Source of the DNA: Toxorhynchites rutilus septentrionalis
Lineage: Eukaryota > Arthropoda > Insecta > Diptera > Culicidae
Direction of reading: 5' to 3'
NCBI RefSeq assembly: GCF_029784135.1
Contig: NC_073744.1
Coordinates: forward strand, 104,143,766 to 104,207,765
Length of the DNA stretch: 64,000 nt
Positions 1-11,757 of this stretch are shown in pieces (the first letter of the stretch is position 1; every line of letters starts with the position of its first letter). The translations under genes were made by a program, and so were the position numbers. The notes below the pieces were generated by a model. It was not told where the DNA came from, did no database searches, and saw nothing but the letters and a program-made list of their open reading frames with translations.

Positions 1-2414
1 CGTTGGAACAGTCTCGGATCGTGATCGTGAGTTGAATCAACAGCTTCGTGACTACTTCACACTGGAGGATGCTGGAGCTGCTGAGGCACATCAAGTTTAT
101 GAGTCAAAGGACGAGCAACGTGCAATACAGCTGCTACGAGAGACAACACGACGCACAGTGGATGAATCGAAATTCGAAACCGGTCTGCTATGGTGTACTG
201 ATGAGCCAAACTTTCCAGATAGTTACCCCATGGTCGTCCGCCGTCTTGAACAGATCTCGGATTACAAAAGCAAAGGATATGCACATCGAGCGAGCTTGGC
301 CGAATTGACTTCTGTTGAGGCTAACCGTGTGTGGTAGCTTTCTCTAGGCGTCGTGACAAACCCTCGGAATCTGGGATGCGGCAGCTAAAGCGGGTGGAGT
401 CTCATTCAACTCCCGACTCCTGAAGGGACCTGACCTACTGGCGCCACTTGCTTATGTCAGTTCCGCCAATACCCTGTAGATGTAAGTGGTGACGTCATGG
501 AAATGTTCCACCAAATCAAAATTCGTTCCCCTGATTGTCAATCACAACGTTTCATATTCAGAAATCGTCCATTAGATCAACCCCAAGTTTACGTCATGAC
601 GTATCAACGCAGATGAGTTCACCAGTGAATATCCGAGAGCCGCAGTAGCCATCAAGAACAAACATTATGTTGATGACTACTTGGACAGCTTCGAGACCAC
701 CGACGAAGCGATTGCACTGGCGAATGAAGTGAAACTTGTACACTCCAGAGGAGGTTTCACTCTTCGCAGCTTCTTATCCAACGAACCGGAAGTTCTGCAA
801 GGAATAGGTGAAAAAATACGGAGAAAGAATCCAAAAACCTACATTTGGAACGTGATGGGAAATGCGAGTCGGTGCTAGGGATGAAGTGGATTCCACAGGA
901 GGACGTGTTCATCTACGCCTTCGGTACGCGAGAGGATCTACGGCACATTTTGGAAAATGGTCACATCCCAACCAAACGCGAGGTTGCCAGAGTGGTCATG
1001 AGCCTATTTGATCCGCTAGGTCTCATCGCTTTCTTTATCATTCACGGTTAAAATATTTATCCAGGAACTATGGGCAGGGATAGAGTGGGACCAAGAATTC
1101 CCACACGATCTCAATGAACGTTGGCGACAACGGGTGGCTTCACTCCAACAATTGGACTCACTCCGCATAACACGATGCTATTTCCGCTCAACGAAGGACT
1201 ACTCTCGCTTACAAATCCACCTATTCCTGGATGCAAGCGAATCCGCATACTCTTGTGTGGTATACTTTCGCTTGGAAAACGAAGGCACTACACAGGTGAA
1301 ACTCGTCGGTGCCAAAACAAAAGTAGCACCGCTGAAGACGCTCTCCATCCCCCGACTCGAGCTAAAGGCAGCAGTTTTGGGCGCTCGATTTATGGAAACT
1401 GTTCAAAAGCAGCACACGTACACAGTAAGTCGACGGTTCTGCTGAAGTGATGCCAGTACCGTTCTAGCGTGGGTACGCTCCACCGATCATCGGCGCTACC
1501 ATAAATTCGTAGCTGTTCGAATAGGAGAGATTTTTTCTTCTACGCAGCAGTACAAAGGTTTGAACAGGTCGATTTATCTTATAGATAGTATGTATGTTTG
1601 CATAAAATTTAAGAGACCAGCATTATAAAGCAAAAACAAAAACAAACTGACTCTGTTGCAGGCATGAATTTCTATTAATCGGACATTATAAATTGGCGAA
1701 AACTGTAAAAAATGGACAACCGTAGCACACTACGAAGCAGCTGGAAATTGGCCAGGTACATAACGGATGAATTCTGGCGCAGATGGCTCAAGGAATATCT
1801 CCCGATGATCACGCGGAGATGCGAGTTGTTCGAGGACGTGAAAAATCTAGAGGCCGGTGACTTGGTACTGCTAGTTGACAGGGCGGCGAGGAATCAGTGG
1901 ATACGAGGAAAGATTTAATGAGTGTTCCCAGGACAAGACGGTAGAGTGCGGCAAGCGTTGGTGCGAACATCGTCGGGAGTCTTACGCAGACCAGTAGTGA
2001 AACTAGCTGTTTTGGACGTCGAGTTGAACAGTAATCCTGCTGCCGATGGTCCTAGAGTTGTGGCCTCTCACCGAGGTTTACGGGCGGGGGTATGTTACGA
2101 CGAGACCCCTAAACACCGCAACGCCTTACGCTACGACGTGGCGTCAGCTGTCGAAGTGACATGGCGACCGAAAAATGCCAAGTAACGCTACTGGGACCAA
2201 AATAATTATCAGAAGGCTTTGAGTGTACCAGTACAAAATTTATTATTCTAATTACTTATATATTTTCCTAAGTTTCTAAATCTAAATCTTATTCTACCGT
2301 GCAGTTCTAAAATCTAAATATTAAAATGCGGCAGGTGCGAATACGATGAATAAGTAACCCCGAGCAAGCAGCAGAAGTTAGTTAGGCCGAGAGATGCGTA
2401 GTGGGCTCTACACA
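1..2414 (+). mobile_element. BEL/Pao LTR retrotransposon remnant, copy 1 (3' part of pol plus 3' LTR)
   Basis: Conceptual translation in several frames gives Pao-type pol pieces in the right order. A protease/RT linker segment with LEDAG and ETGLLW is at 32-337. An RT block with DVMEMFHQIKI is near 495-580. The catalytic YVDDYLDS is near 670-690, followed by LGMKWIPQEDV and a LSIPRLELKAAVLG block at about 1340-1385. The conserved Pao C-terminal region ([11 protein letters not shown], then [10 protein letters not shown]) starts near 1710. Frames change repeatedly and stops interrupt, so the copy is dead. About 150 bp near 1555-1705 match nothing in the pol order and may be an insertion or deletion scar. 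The 5' half lies off the left edge. Family assignment is from motif order. Confidence 0.85.
2093..2414 (+). repeat. 3' LTR of BEL/Pao copy 1
   Basis: Directly after the purine-rich tract gggcgggggta the sequence starts TGTTACGACG and ends CTCTACACA, giving the TGT...ACA termini expected of an LTR. It follows the pol C-terminus with the spacing seen in Pao elements. No second LTR is in the window, so the boundaries rest on the termini and the polypurine tract only. Confidence 0.6.
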
Positions 2415-2440
2415 ATTTATTTATTTATTTATTTATTTTG
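2415..2440. repeat. (TTTA)n microsatellite
   Basis: About six copies of ttta/atttt directly after the LTR end. It may be the tail of the next element or a simple repeat. Confidence 0.7.
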
Positions 2441-3378
2441 ACGCCGCCATAAGCGTCTCAGCCCAAAAAAAACGGTGCGTCTGATCTCCAGGAGGAGCGG
2501 CCCAAACAGCGTCTGCTTCGGAGCGAGCGACTGAGAATGAAATGCTGTATTCCGCCAACTACACAATGGCAGCCCCATCAACAGGATGTAGGTATCGCGA
2601 CCCTGGTAAGGTAGCATACCGAAACCCATCCTAACCACGAACAACTAATTTAGAAATACGGAACGGATTAATCGGCAATGACCTAGGCAACGAACACGGA
2701 ACACGAAGAAGGTAAACGATTGTAAACGTCAGATCTCTCAATGAACCGGTGCGAGCAGGCTTGCTTGCACGAGAATTACAGCAGAATTACATTACAGTCG
2801 AAATCGCAGCGATTCAGGAGGTTCGGTGGCCAAATTCCGGAGAAACGGAATTCCGTGCAGTAGACCCTGTTGCACACACTTCATTTAAGTACCAGATCTA
2901 CTACAGATAGCGGCAAAGCAGCGGAACGGGGCGTCCGTTTCGTGGTGCTGGGAAAACAGAGTCATCCGTTGGAGGCCCGTAGATGACCATATATGCGTGT
3001 TGAGGATCACGGGCAAATTCCTCAATTACAGTCTAATTAACACCTACGCACCGACAAACGACAAATCCGATGACGTCAAAGATGATTTCTACGAAAAACT
3101 AGAGCGAGCCTATGGCGAGTGCCCAAAACACGACGTAAATCGTCATCGGAGATGCAAACGCACAGGTTGGAAGGGAGGAATGCTTCCGTCCGGTCATTGG
3201 AAGGTGCAGCCTTCGCTTGTGAAAACGGCCTGAGGCTGATAAACTTTGCTGCGGCCAGAGAAATGGCCATATGTAGCTCCTATTTTCCACGTTTGAATAT
3301 TCGGAAACATATCTGAAAGCACCCAAATGGAGAACCCTGTTCCCAGATCGATCACGTACTGATTGCCGATTCGTGCCG
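2441..3378 (+). mobile_element. RTE-like non-LTR retrotransposon fragment (5' region and apurinic endonuclease)
   Basis: From about 2725 the translation, over several frames, gives an apurinic-endonuclease-type domain. The order is VRSLNEPVRAG, IAAIQEVRWP (catalytic Glu of the QEVRW box), YSLINTYAPTNDKSDDVKDD, a GDANAQVG-like box near 3145, and CSQIDHVLIAD at about 3340-3365 (the QIDHVLI motif typical of RTE-clade endonucleases). The reverse transcriptase is absent and the homology stops where Pao copy 2 begins. Stops and frameshifts make it a pseudogene. The first 280 bp hold no motif I recognise and may be its 5' UTR. Confidence 0.65.
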
Positions 3379-5167
3379 ATCCAACACGTAACAACCATGA
3401 ATCTCCTCAAATTATTGTGACTCAACAACCTGTGGAATCGACAATTCCGACATTTGACGGAAAATACGAAGCGTGGCCAAAGTTCAAGGCGCTGTTTAAT
3501 GATTTGGTAGGTAAGTGTGGTTATTTCGATGCAACAAAACTGCAATACCTTGACAAAGCGTTAATTGGTGAAATCTCCGGCATCCTGGATGCCAGGATCA
3601 TTAACGACAACAATCATCAAGAAGCATGGCAGTTGTTAGAGCAATGATCATTGACACCCACATTTCCGGTTTATTGTCAACGAAACCCATACCGAAGCAG
3701 TGTTGCAAAGAGCTGAGAAACTTGAACAACAATTGCAATGTGGAGGGGCTGCGATTCATGGAACAAAATTTCGATGGGACAGCTGGTATTATCGTTATGC
3801 CGATTTTGACGTCGTGCCTCGATGGATAAAAGCAAAAGCAGTGGAAGCAAACTTTAGAACATGGAGAACTTCCGAACTTGGATGACACCATAAAGTTTCT
3901 CAGGAATTACTGTCTGGTCCTAGAGAGGTGAGAAATAGGTAAGACGTCCTCATCAGAGTCAGTCAACAAACACCCAATGTCGGCGAAACCCACCTGGTTA
4001 CCGAGAGCATGTCATTCAGCGACATCCGTTCCATCCGAGAGTGTGTGTGAAGTGTGCGTAGGGTCGCACCTTAATTACAAGCTCTCCTTTCCTGAACATG
4101 AATGTTGGTCAGCGAGTTAACAAAGTGATGCAAATTGGACTCTGTTTTAATTATTTTCGTAAGGGCCATCAAATTCGAGCGTGTCCTTCGGATAAGTCAT
4201 GCTCAAAGTGTAGTAAAAAGCACCACACCATGTAGCACTTTGAGCGAGAATTTTATCCTGAGTCTGAATCTGAAAATTTAAACACAACGGAAAAGTCAGA
4301 AGTGAAAAAAGCATCAGTATCGACTATTCCCGAAAGACAAGTGTCTACAGCGTGTTCCAGCATTGAACGACCAGCAAAACAAGTTCTTTTGATGACTGCG
4401 TTGGTGAATGTAGCATCGAAAGGTGGAAGAAAACCTAAGCTACGTTCTTCTTCTTCTTCAATGGCACTAACGTTCCTAGAGGAACTTCGCCGTCTCAACG
4501 TAGTATTACTTGCGTCATTTTTATTAGTACTTAGTTGAGATTTCTATGCCAAATAACACGCCTTGAATGCATTCTGAGTGGCAAGCTCTAGAATACGCGA
4601 GATCACAGTGCAAGTCGGAGGAAATTTCTTTGACGAAAAATTCCCCCGACCAGAACGGGAATCGAACCCGAACACCCGGCATGTTAGTTATGACGCTAAC
4701 CACTCGGCCACGGGAGCACAACTTAAGCTACGTACCCTCCTCGATTCTGGATCTCAGAATAAACTTATATCCGAGTCTGCTGTCAACTTACTGCCACTTC
4801 CAAATTATCCTGCAAACGTTCCAGTTGTTGGTGTAGGTGGTGCCAAATCTCGAATTCTACATCGTGTGATAATGAGACTATTTTCCGACTACACTGGATT
4901 CCAAAGTGATGTGAACTGTTTGGTAACAAGGAAAGTAACAGGCAAAGTTCCTTCCGTTCCTGTTGACATCTCGGAATGGAACATTCCGCAAGGCATTGTG
5001 TTAGCCGATCCCAAATTAAACGAGCCAAGAGATGTGGACCTACTGGAGATGAATTATTTTTCCAAATCTCAACTGAAATTGGCTGAAGGTCTACCCACAT
5101 TGTACGAGACACAATTTAGGTGGGTCTTTGCCGGTGTTTTCAAGGAAACCGAAACTGAAACTGTCAA
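3379..5167 (+). mobile_element. BEL/Pao retrotransposon remnant, copy 2, 5' portion (gag, zinc knuckle, protease, start of RT)
   Basis: Gag with IPTFDGKYEAWPKFKALF and LQYLDKALIGEISGIL at 3427-3600 matches the Pao gag signature. A degraded CCHC knuckle region lies at about 4140-4240. The aspartic protease active site (LLDSGSQ) is at about 4738-4760. The frame then continues through SVPVDISEWNIP to FRWVFAGVFKET at 5160. A SINE occupies 4446-4723 between gag and protease. The element resumes on the far side of a 7.8 kb insertion at 13012. Internal stops make it non-functional. Confidence 0.8.
4446..4723 (-). mobile_element. tRNA-derived SINE, family I, full-length copy in Pao protease
   Basis: Read on -, the element begins with a tRNA-like head containing a Pol III A box (GTGGCCGAGTGGTTAGCGTC) and B box (GGTTCGATTCCC). 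A conserved body and a (GAA)n-type tail follow. It is flanked by the 10-bp direct repeat TAAGCTACGT at 4436-4445 and 4724-4733. Removing it plus one repeat leaves the protease codons of the host Pao copy contiguous, which fixes its ends. The same family occurs at 53016 and 56763. It is non-coding and would need a partner LINE for movement. Confidence 0.9.
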
Positions 5168-5283
5168 GGGGCTGTCCACATACCACGTGGACATACCATA
5201 TTTAGGGGGGGTAGGGGGTACGAAAATGTCCATGCTTGTCCACGGTGAGGGAGGAGGGGATATAGATAATGTCCACGTGGACA
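5168..5283 (+). repeat. GC-rich palindromic MITE-like end, left side of the 7.8 kb insertion
   Basis: Starts GGGGCTGTCCACATACCACG and contains G-tracts (agggggggtaggggg) and repeated GTCCACGTGGACA boxes. The outer terminus mirrors the right end at 12910-13011 (CTGTCCATGTGGACAGCCCC). The Pao frame is broken exactly here and resumes after 13011. The flanking triplets CAA (5165-5167) and TAA (13012-13014) could be a diverged 3-bp target duplication. Confidence 0.6.
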
Positions 5284-5565
5284 CTCAAAATGAAGGTTTT
5301 GATAATACACTCATACATAATTCTCAAACGAGATATTCCACACTATTTATGGCACCGTCACAGTACTCTAAATATACAAGCAGCGGCTGTGTGCATCGAG
5401 AGTAAATCAGAGAAATTAGTGCTAACAGCACTTTGCTCTTCTCCGAACCAATACCTTCGGAAGAGGAACTGAAAGACTTCTTCTCACTCCAAAGGCACCG
5501 ATTTATCGTCGCTGGTGACTTCAACGCAAAACAGTACTTCTATACAAATCCTTGCTGAAGCCTTT
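5284..5565 (+). mobile_element. Jockey-type non-LTR endonuclease fragment
   Basis: Across two frames the sequence gives ILKRDIPHYLW, IQAAAVCIESKSEKLVLTAL, then a pre-SDH block with PSEEELKDFF and HRFIVAGDFNAKQ. That order fits the apurinic endonuclease of Jockey-type retrotransposons (SIYCPP...GGDYNAKH equivalents). Only about 280 bp remain and no RT is attached. Confidence 0.5.
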
Positions 5566-6068
5566 TCGGCATTATGGCTGTCAACTTTGGCAAACAACTT
5601 CAGCAACAGCACACATGTGAAATTTTAACTGTAAGAATTTATTACAAACGTAATACTTTATTATGTTAGAACTAAATGCATAACTAAATATTGTTATTTC
5701 CACATCATGGAATATTCAGTAAATTTATGTATGAAAAAAAACTCATACATAATATATAATCAAAAATTAATGAAATCCGCTCTGTATTTTCATGAAGCTT
5801 CAATTTTTCCGCCCTCCGTATTAATCAATAAAACAGTTGAGCTGCCTGAGACTGATACCCAATAGAATATCCATATTCTTCTTCATATCGTTGAAATTCT
5901 TCGATTAAAAATTACCGCACACGAACTGGGAGCGATCGATTTGTTCCCATCGATAGAAGAGGATCATGCATTGCGCCAGGAATATAAAATACTCGTCCAC
6001 CAAAGAATCCACTAAATGATGTTAGAATCTAATCATTTTAAAAATGCACGACAAAGTTTTCATAGATA

Positions 6069-6376
6069 CGGAATAAAACGCCGCAGAATACGACTGCAAA
6101 AGAAATAACCACTCAGTGTAGTAGGCTAAAAATATTGTGGCGCGGTATTGTATTTGAAAGCAAATTTTAACCGAACAAACGTAATGCACCTGGCAATCGA
6201 ATGCCGACATTGCTCAATCATCATTTCAAGCTAACCGGGCAATCAGTGGAACACAGGTTTGCGTGCGAGACACCGCCGCTTGCGACGCAGTTTTTTTCCC
6301 GTGCCACAATATTTTCAGCCTACTACACTTTTTCCAAGCGGTTGTTTCTGTTGCAGTACTGCGGCGATGTATTCCG
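6069..6376. repeat. Foldback (MITE-like) inverted repeat
   Basis: Arms of about 75 bp at 6069-6143 and 6302-6376 are reverse complements with a few mismatches and short indels. The inner part tgtagtaggct..aatattgtggc matches almost perfectly. A spacer of roughly 160 bp separates the arms. No coding potential and no clear target duplication were seen. It is probably a non-autonomous DNA element. Confidence 0.65.
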
Positions 6377-7030
6377 GTCAAGGGGCTTAGATAGTGTTTC
6401 TTTCTTTCGAGAACTTCAAAGGTTTAGCGAAAATCTGAAACGAACAACAAATCATTTCATGGCTGCATGGGCCGTATTTGTGAAGAAATGCTCTTCTCCA
6501 TTGAAAATTTGTAGTTTTTTGGAAATGAAACTACGTTTTCAAGCAAATCATGACCTTCAATGCAGAATCAATTCATTTACAATAATTTTTTTTCCCCAAA
6601 TATATATTTTTATCAAGGCTCATATGGCGTTAGCCTGACGGGGCCGGAGTTCAATATTTTGACAGTTTTTCTTATTGTCTATGTTAGTAATATGTAACCG
6701 ATTACTCGCGGTCGGCTCGAGGTTAGTATTACAAGTGTTCTCGTAATTGGGATGTTGCTGTCTCCAATGCTCTGTACGTGTGCCCGACACGGGATACTTC
6801 CTATTGGGATGCAGCTGACCATTAATCAGCAACGCCCCCCTAGTATGTACCCCATATCTAGCGTGGTTCGTCTTCTCGACTCGAGAAATCCAGGATAGAA
6901 TGGTCACTAGCCGGCGCAATCATCAGCTCGTGTAGAGTTGTCATGAGCGGTACAACCTTTGGCTCTTGTTGAATCATCAGTGGACTGCACAACCTTTGGC
7001 CCGTGTATCTGTAAAGAGTGTGTGTATGTA

Positions 7031-8328
7031 AAGTCTGCTTCATTTAATATTGGAACACAAACAATTACGTGTAGTTCAGTCATTTATTAACGAATTCATA
7101 ATTTGTTTTTCATACAAATGTAGCATTTTCTTTACTCTTTCATAAAAAAAAATTAAAAAATATATTCATTGCTGTTTCGAAGAAATTCTCGTACTTTTCC
7201 CGTAATACGGCACATTAGGCGGCGCACACCCTTTTCATCCACCGTTTTGGCGATTTGATTCCACCAGTTCTTCATTTGAGTCATGTTCCTAACAAGTTTT
7301 CCCTTTGCCTTAAGCCTCCGCTTCGTGATTGCCCAGTATTTCTCTATCGGCCGGAACTGGGGGCAGTTTGGGGGGTTGAGGTCCTTCGGTATTACGCTGA
7401 CCCCGTTCGTTGCGTACCATTCCATAACCGTTTTGCTGTAATGGCAGCTTGCGAGGTCCGGCCAAAACATTACTGGTCGTGGGCACGAATAAACGGCAGA
7501 ATCCGTTTCTGTAGGCACTCTTTTTTGTAGACTTCTGATGTCATTGTCTTGTCAGTGAGAAAGACTTTGGTTTTCTGTCCACAACTGCATATCCCCTGCC
7601 AAATCATGTACTTGCGGGCGAATTTATCCGCAAACACGAACTTAAATTTTGCAGGTACATCCCCCCGAGCCGTCGCCAAATAAAATTTTTGACCTGGGAT
7701 TTGCCCAAAGTCCGCCTTCACGTAGGTCTCATCGTCCATCAGAATACATCCGTCGAACTTGGTCAGCACTTGGTCGTACAGCTTTCGAGCACGGATTCTG
7801 GCCACATTGTTCTGCTTCAGCGTCCGATTTGGCTGTTTGCTGGCTCGGAATGACCTTATTCCTTCCCGGAGACGAATTCGTCGCACCGTACTGTGAGCGG
7901 CCTGGAACTTATTGGCCAAATCGCGGTCTGAAAGATTGGGATTCCTCTTGACGGCCTTGATGACTTTCCCACGCAGTTTCCGGTCGACAGTTCCACTCCG
8001 ACGCTTCGAATGCGGCTTCCGAGCCGTCGTCAATGTTTCCTTGTACTGCTTGATAACACGCCATACGGTATTTCTGGGCATTTTAAGCTGTTTAGCTAGC
8101 TTAGATGCCGACAACAATGGATTTTCAAGAAAACTGTGCACAATTTTATCTCTCCGTTCGGCTTCCATGGCGGTTGTTTACAAAATGCTATCGTTTGGTG
8201 TTATGACAAATACATGGTGAAAGGTAATGAATTTCCCGACACGTGGGTGAAAAAAGTTTCCAAATCCGTCCACTAGGAGCGCCACAATGAGCAAAAGAAT
8301 TTGTTCCAATATTAAATGAAGCAGACTT
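7031..8328 (-). mobile_element. DD37E mariner-like (ITmD37E-type) element, family 1
   Basis: Terminal inverted repeats AAGTCTGCTTCATTTAATAT lie at both ends, flanked by TA at 7029-7030 and 8329-8330. The uninterrupted host sequence is seen in the paralogue at 58795-58796, where a single TA joins the two flanks. This proves a precise TA insertion of 1298 bp. The transposase is on - (7156-8168). The element sits in the 3' UTR of I-like copy A. Confidence 0.93.
7156..8168 (-). pseudogene. mariner-like DD37E transposase, frameshifted
   Basis: Starts MEAERRDKIVHSF with an N-terminal paired-type helix-turn-helix (LSASKLAKQLKMPRNTVWRV) and a second HTH near residues 75-100. The catalytic core shows LMDDETYVK (first Asp), FWPDLASCHYS (second Asp) and RPIEKYWA (Glu). 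Exactly 37 residues lie between the second Asp and the Glu, which defines the DD37E group. The frame changes near 7475, between RAHD and PVMFWPDL, so one full-length protein cannot be made. Length without the shift would be about 335 aa, normal for the family. It acts as a cut-and-paste transposase on its own TIRs. Confidence 0.88.
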
Positions 8329-9398
8329 TATTGCCGCGACTAAGTAAAAGTTTATAGATCGGATAGGAGGGATATGAAACAGGGACACAACGAAGGAAAC
8401 ATCATTAAACGTTGACATCGGCGTTTATGAGGAACAAGTATAGATGAAGCAGAAGATCAGGATCACGGCTACCTAAGATATCCCGGACGGGGATATCCGA
8501 TTGTCTGCCTTTTGCTCTCAGTGCTCTAGAGAGCTGAGAGCGAGCAGCATGGAACCGGATACACGACCAGACAATATACTCGATGTCGTGGTAGCCATCG
8601 CCACAATCACAAAGATTGTTTGCTGCGAGCCCAATGCGATAGAGATGCGCGTTTAGGTTGTAGTGATTGGACATGAGCCGAGATATCACGCGAATGAAAT
8701 CACGACCTACATTCAATCCCTTAAACCAAGCACTCGTCGAGACCTTAGGGATAATCGTGTGTAACCAACGACCGAACTCATTTTCACTCCACATGCGCTG
8801 CCAACTAATGAGTGTGTGCTGACGAGGAATCTGAAAAAAATCATTATAGGCAATTTGGCTTTCAAAAAGTGTGCCTTTTGAAGCGCCCACCTTAGCTAGC
8901 GAGTCCGCTTTCTCATTCCCCGGAATCGAGCAATGAGAGGGAACCCATGCTAAGGTAATCTTGAATAATTTTTCGACCAAAACACTCAATAGATGTCTTA
9001 TTCTTGTTAGGAAATAAGATGAGCGTTTATCAACTTTCATTGAGCGGATTGCCTCTATTGAGCTGAGACTGTCTGAAAAAATAAAATAATGGTCGATGGG
9101 CAGTGTTTCAATGATCCCTAGAGCATAGTATATCGCACCCATTTCTGCGACATACACGGAACAAGGATCTTTGAGTTTGAAAGAGGCACTGGAATTTTCA
9201 TTGAAGATGCCGAAACCAGTGGACCCGTTTATGAATGAACCGTCAGTAAAGAACATTTTATCAGATCCAATTTTCCCATATTTTTCCGAAAATATCGACG
9301 GAATAACATTGGAGCGTAGGTGATCTGGTATTCCATGGATTTTTTGTCGCCTGGACAGATAAAAAATGACAGAGGAAGGAGAATCGATATTAATGTTG

Positions 9399-9944
9399 CG
9401 ATTTGATATTTTTTGTATTTTCTAATTTTTTTGCTCGAGTTTTTGAAAAATCGTTTTGAAACAACGCTTTTTCCCGATGCTTGATAATGTTTGGACAGAC
9501 GACTAATATTGGCGAACCGAAGGAAATTTTTTGACGTAGAACTACGTCTTTCATTAAGGGTGCCAAATCAGAAAACACGTTTTTATGAAATAAAGTTAAC
9601 GTTAATAACTATTTTTGCCGCGAACTGATTTTGGCGATTTACATACTAAACGAATCGGAAATTCCGTAAGTTTTGTTTAATATGCTATACATTAGAATCC
9701 CCTGGTTTGTAAATGGTTAAAAATCATGAAAACTTAAAGCGTTTCCATTTTCCCATACATTTGTTCTGTACATTTGTGTGCTTTCCCGAACAGAGCTGTG
9801 AATAACAAGCAACTTATCGACGACCAATGGAGGGGAAATCGTAGGATTTGAAGTCTCCGTGAACAAATGAAAAGTAGAAGAATGAAGGGGAATACTTGCC
9901 TAGAGTATAAACAGTGGATCTCGCTGAGGCAAACTTTCATTCGG
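9399..9944. other. No gene seen; repeat-derived AT-rich sequence
   Basis: Contains the inverted-repeat hexadecamer GACGTAGAACTACGTC at 9533-9548, which recurs elsewhere in the window, but no supported coding region. Confidence 0.5.
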
Positions 9945-10460
9945 CATCGGACTGTTGAGCAATCCAGTTTACTTTGCTTTCACTGCGCTTTGATCTAAGA
10001 TTGGACCCCACCAGTGGTCCAATCGTCGTTTGGATTTTCTGTTCGTTTTTCGCCTTATTCGTATCGTGTGTTTTTCTTTTCGCGTCATAAATTGGACGCT
10101 TTGCGTATTGTGTGATGAGCAAGAAGAAGAGCGAACCCTGCAAAAAACGAACGCATTGCCAGGAGCAAAAAAATTTTGAGGCAAGTGTCATCTAATGATG
10201 CACGCGATGTTGATGCAGTGAAAAGCGCTCGTATTGAACCGAGCCTTCACGAGTGTGACACCGCATCGAACAACAGCGAAGTAGGCGATTTCGGCGCGTC
10301 GGTCGAAAATGTAAACGCCGTTACCCAGGCAGCAACCAAAATCAAGCTCCCCCCGCTGGTGGTGAAGGCGGTCGCTTTTGTCAAACTCATCAGCGAATTC
10401 GCATCGATGGGTGTTACAGCAGAATACAAGTCGTGTGGCATAATTCAGTTTTTTTCAAAG
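9945..10460 (+). mobile_element. Jockey-clade retrotransposon 5' UTR and start of ORF1 (fragment)
   Basis: The stretch from 10103 (MSKKKSEPCKKR) into 10176-10445 gives, across one frame change, a polar N-terminus. It is followed by IKLPPLVVKAVAFVKLIS and VTAEYKSCGI, resembling the segment before the PRE_C2HC domain of Jockey/Juan ORF1 proteins. The upstream 150 bp is relatively GC-rich, as expected for an internal-promoter 5' UTR. The homology ends abruptly. The assignment is from remembered motifs. Confidence 0.45.
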
Positions 10461-11757
10461 CAATTAACATTGTTTGTTTTCCGTCATCTTAAGGGCTTCG
10501 TTGGTGCCTTCGAGAATGCATCAATGCATTAAACTGAAGTTATGGCGAAACAGGCGTTAAGGTTGTGAGCCAAAAAATTATTTGGGGAATACCAAGCATC
10601 TTGAATGTCTTACTGGAATGTTATAAGTTATTTGGGTTCGCGTACCAACCGCAAAACTGCCTTCAACTAGGATTGCATTTGCGCTAATATTGATCATAAT
10701 GAAGTATTGGTACTGTTTTCGAGGTTGTTATTAACAAAAAGAGTTTATTTCGCTTGTTTAGTCACCGAGAAAAGTAAATGTCGTTCTGGAATTTTGTATG
10801 TGATTAGGTTTCGCTTGCCAGTAGCAAAACTTTCTCCACTAAGGGTGACAGCTGCGCTTCTCTCGAGCATGAGAAAGTAATGCAACTTTTTCGAGGCCAG
10901 TAATATTAACAGAAACGTTTCTTTTGAGAATAGCGCAAAATGATGAGAAGAGTTTATATTCCTAGTAGTTTCAAGTCACCAATGTATGGTTCTGTATGCA
11001 TGCTATGGTGAACGCTTGTTTTGGCGCTTGGTTTACGTTTTATGAACGATTCCTAGAGGTGCGATTTCTTTGAGGCAATACTAAATAACATGTAGCATGA
11101 TATTTGATACTTGCAAGTGTCGTCATTGTTGTTTCCATGCGGTGCCAAAGATATATTGATGAAGTTATGAGATGTGGAATAATGGTGCTGGTGCAACATG
11201 TATACAATCGACTGTAGCCGAGTCTATGTCAATTGCGAAAAAGGTCACCGGAATAGCGTTCGAGCTAAATTTTCAATGCATTAACATGAAATGAATTGCG
11301 ACATACGATCAGCTATTGTATTGTTTTGCGAGGGCAAGAATGAATCATCAATCAATTATCGTCAACAATTCTACAATGAAAAAACCATTTCAGAGATTAT
11401 TCTACTTAGCAGTTGTTTCTAAAATTTCACAGCATTATAGAATAATATCCGAAGGTATAAATAAGCGACTTATATAAAATAACAGCGTAGTTCTAAGTCA
11501 ACAATATGGTCGTATCTTGAACACCACCTCCTATAATTTTTTGGGTTTTTTTTTGGGCCGCTAAAAATCGTCCTAATCGCAGACAGAACAGATTCCCCAG
11601 ATATCCTAGCCACTAGACCATATGGGAGACATTTTACAATTATGTTGAACACAAAAATCTTGAGGCTAGTGCAATTAACCACTATTAGAGACTCTCACAG
11701 CAAATCTTCACCCGAAGAATGTCATGGTTGTCATAATACGGGTTGATACGGTAAGCG
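10461..11757. other. No gene seen
   Basis: AT-rich with no supported open frame or recognisable repeat boundary. Confidence 0.5.

Larger units (their letters stand above)
6594..9398 (-). mobile_element. I-like non-LTR retrotransposon, copy A, 5'-truncated and interrupted by a mariner
   Basis: The 8405-9256 reading frame (-) encodes RNase H with FFTDGS, YVAEMGAIYYAL, FSDSLSSIEAIRS and WVPSHCSIPGNEKADS, then a terminal C-x-C...H..C segment (CDCGDGYHDIEYIVWSC). The 3' UTR is split by the DD37E element at 7031-8328. The 3' terminus at about 6594 equals that of copy B (57205-59239), including the subterminal atatatttttatcaaggctc. The RT and everything upstream are missing, as is usual for 5'-truncated insertions. 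No target duplication was found. Confidence 0.8.

Noticed and set aside
3601..3891. 96-codon frame on -
   Set aside because: Antisense shadow of the Pao gag.
4578..5405. 275-codon open frame as one gene
   Set aside because: It is a chimera of antisense SINE, Pao protease/RT linker and a MITE-like end.
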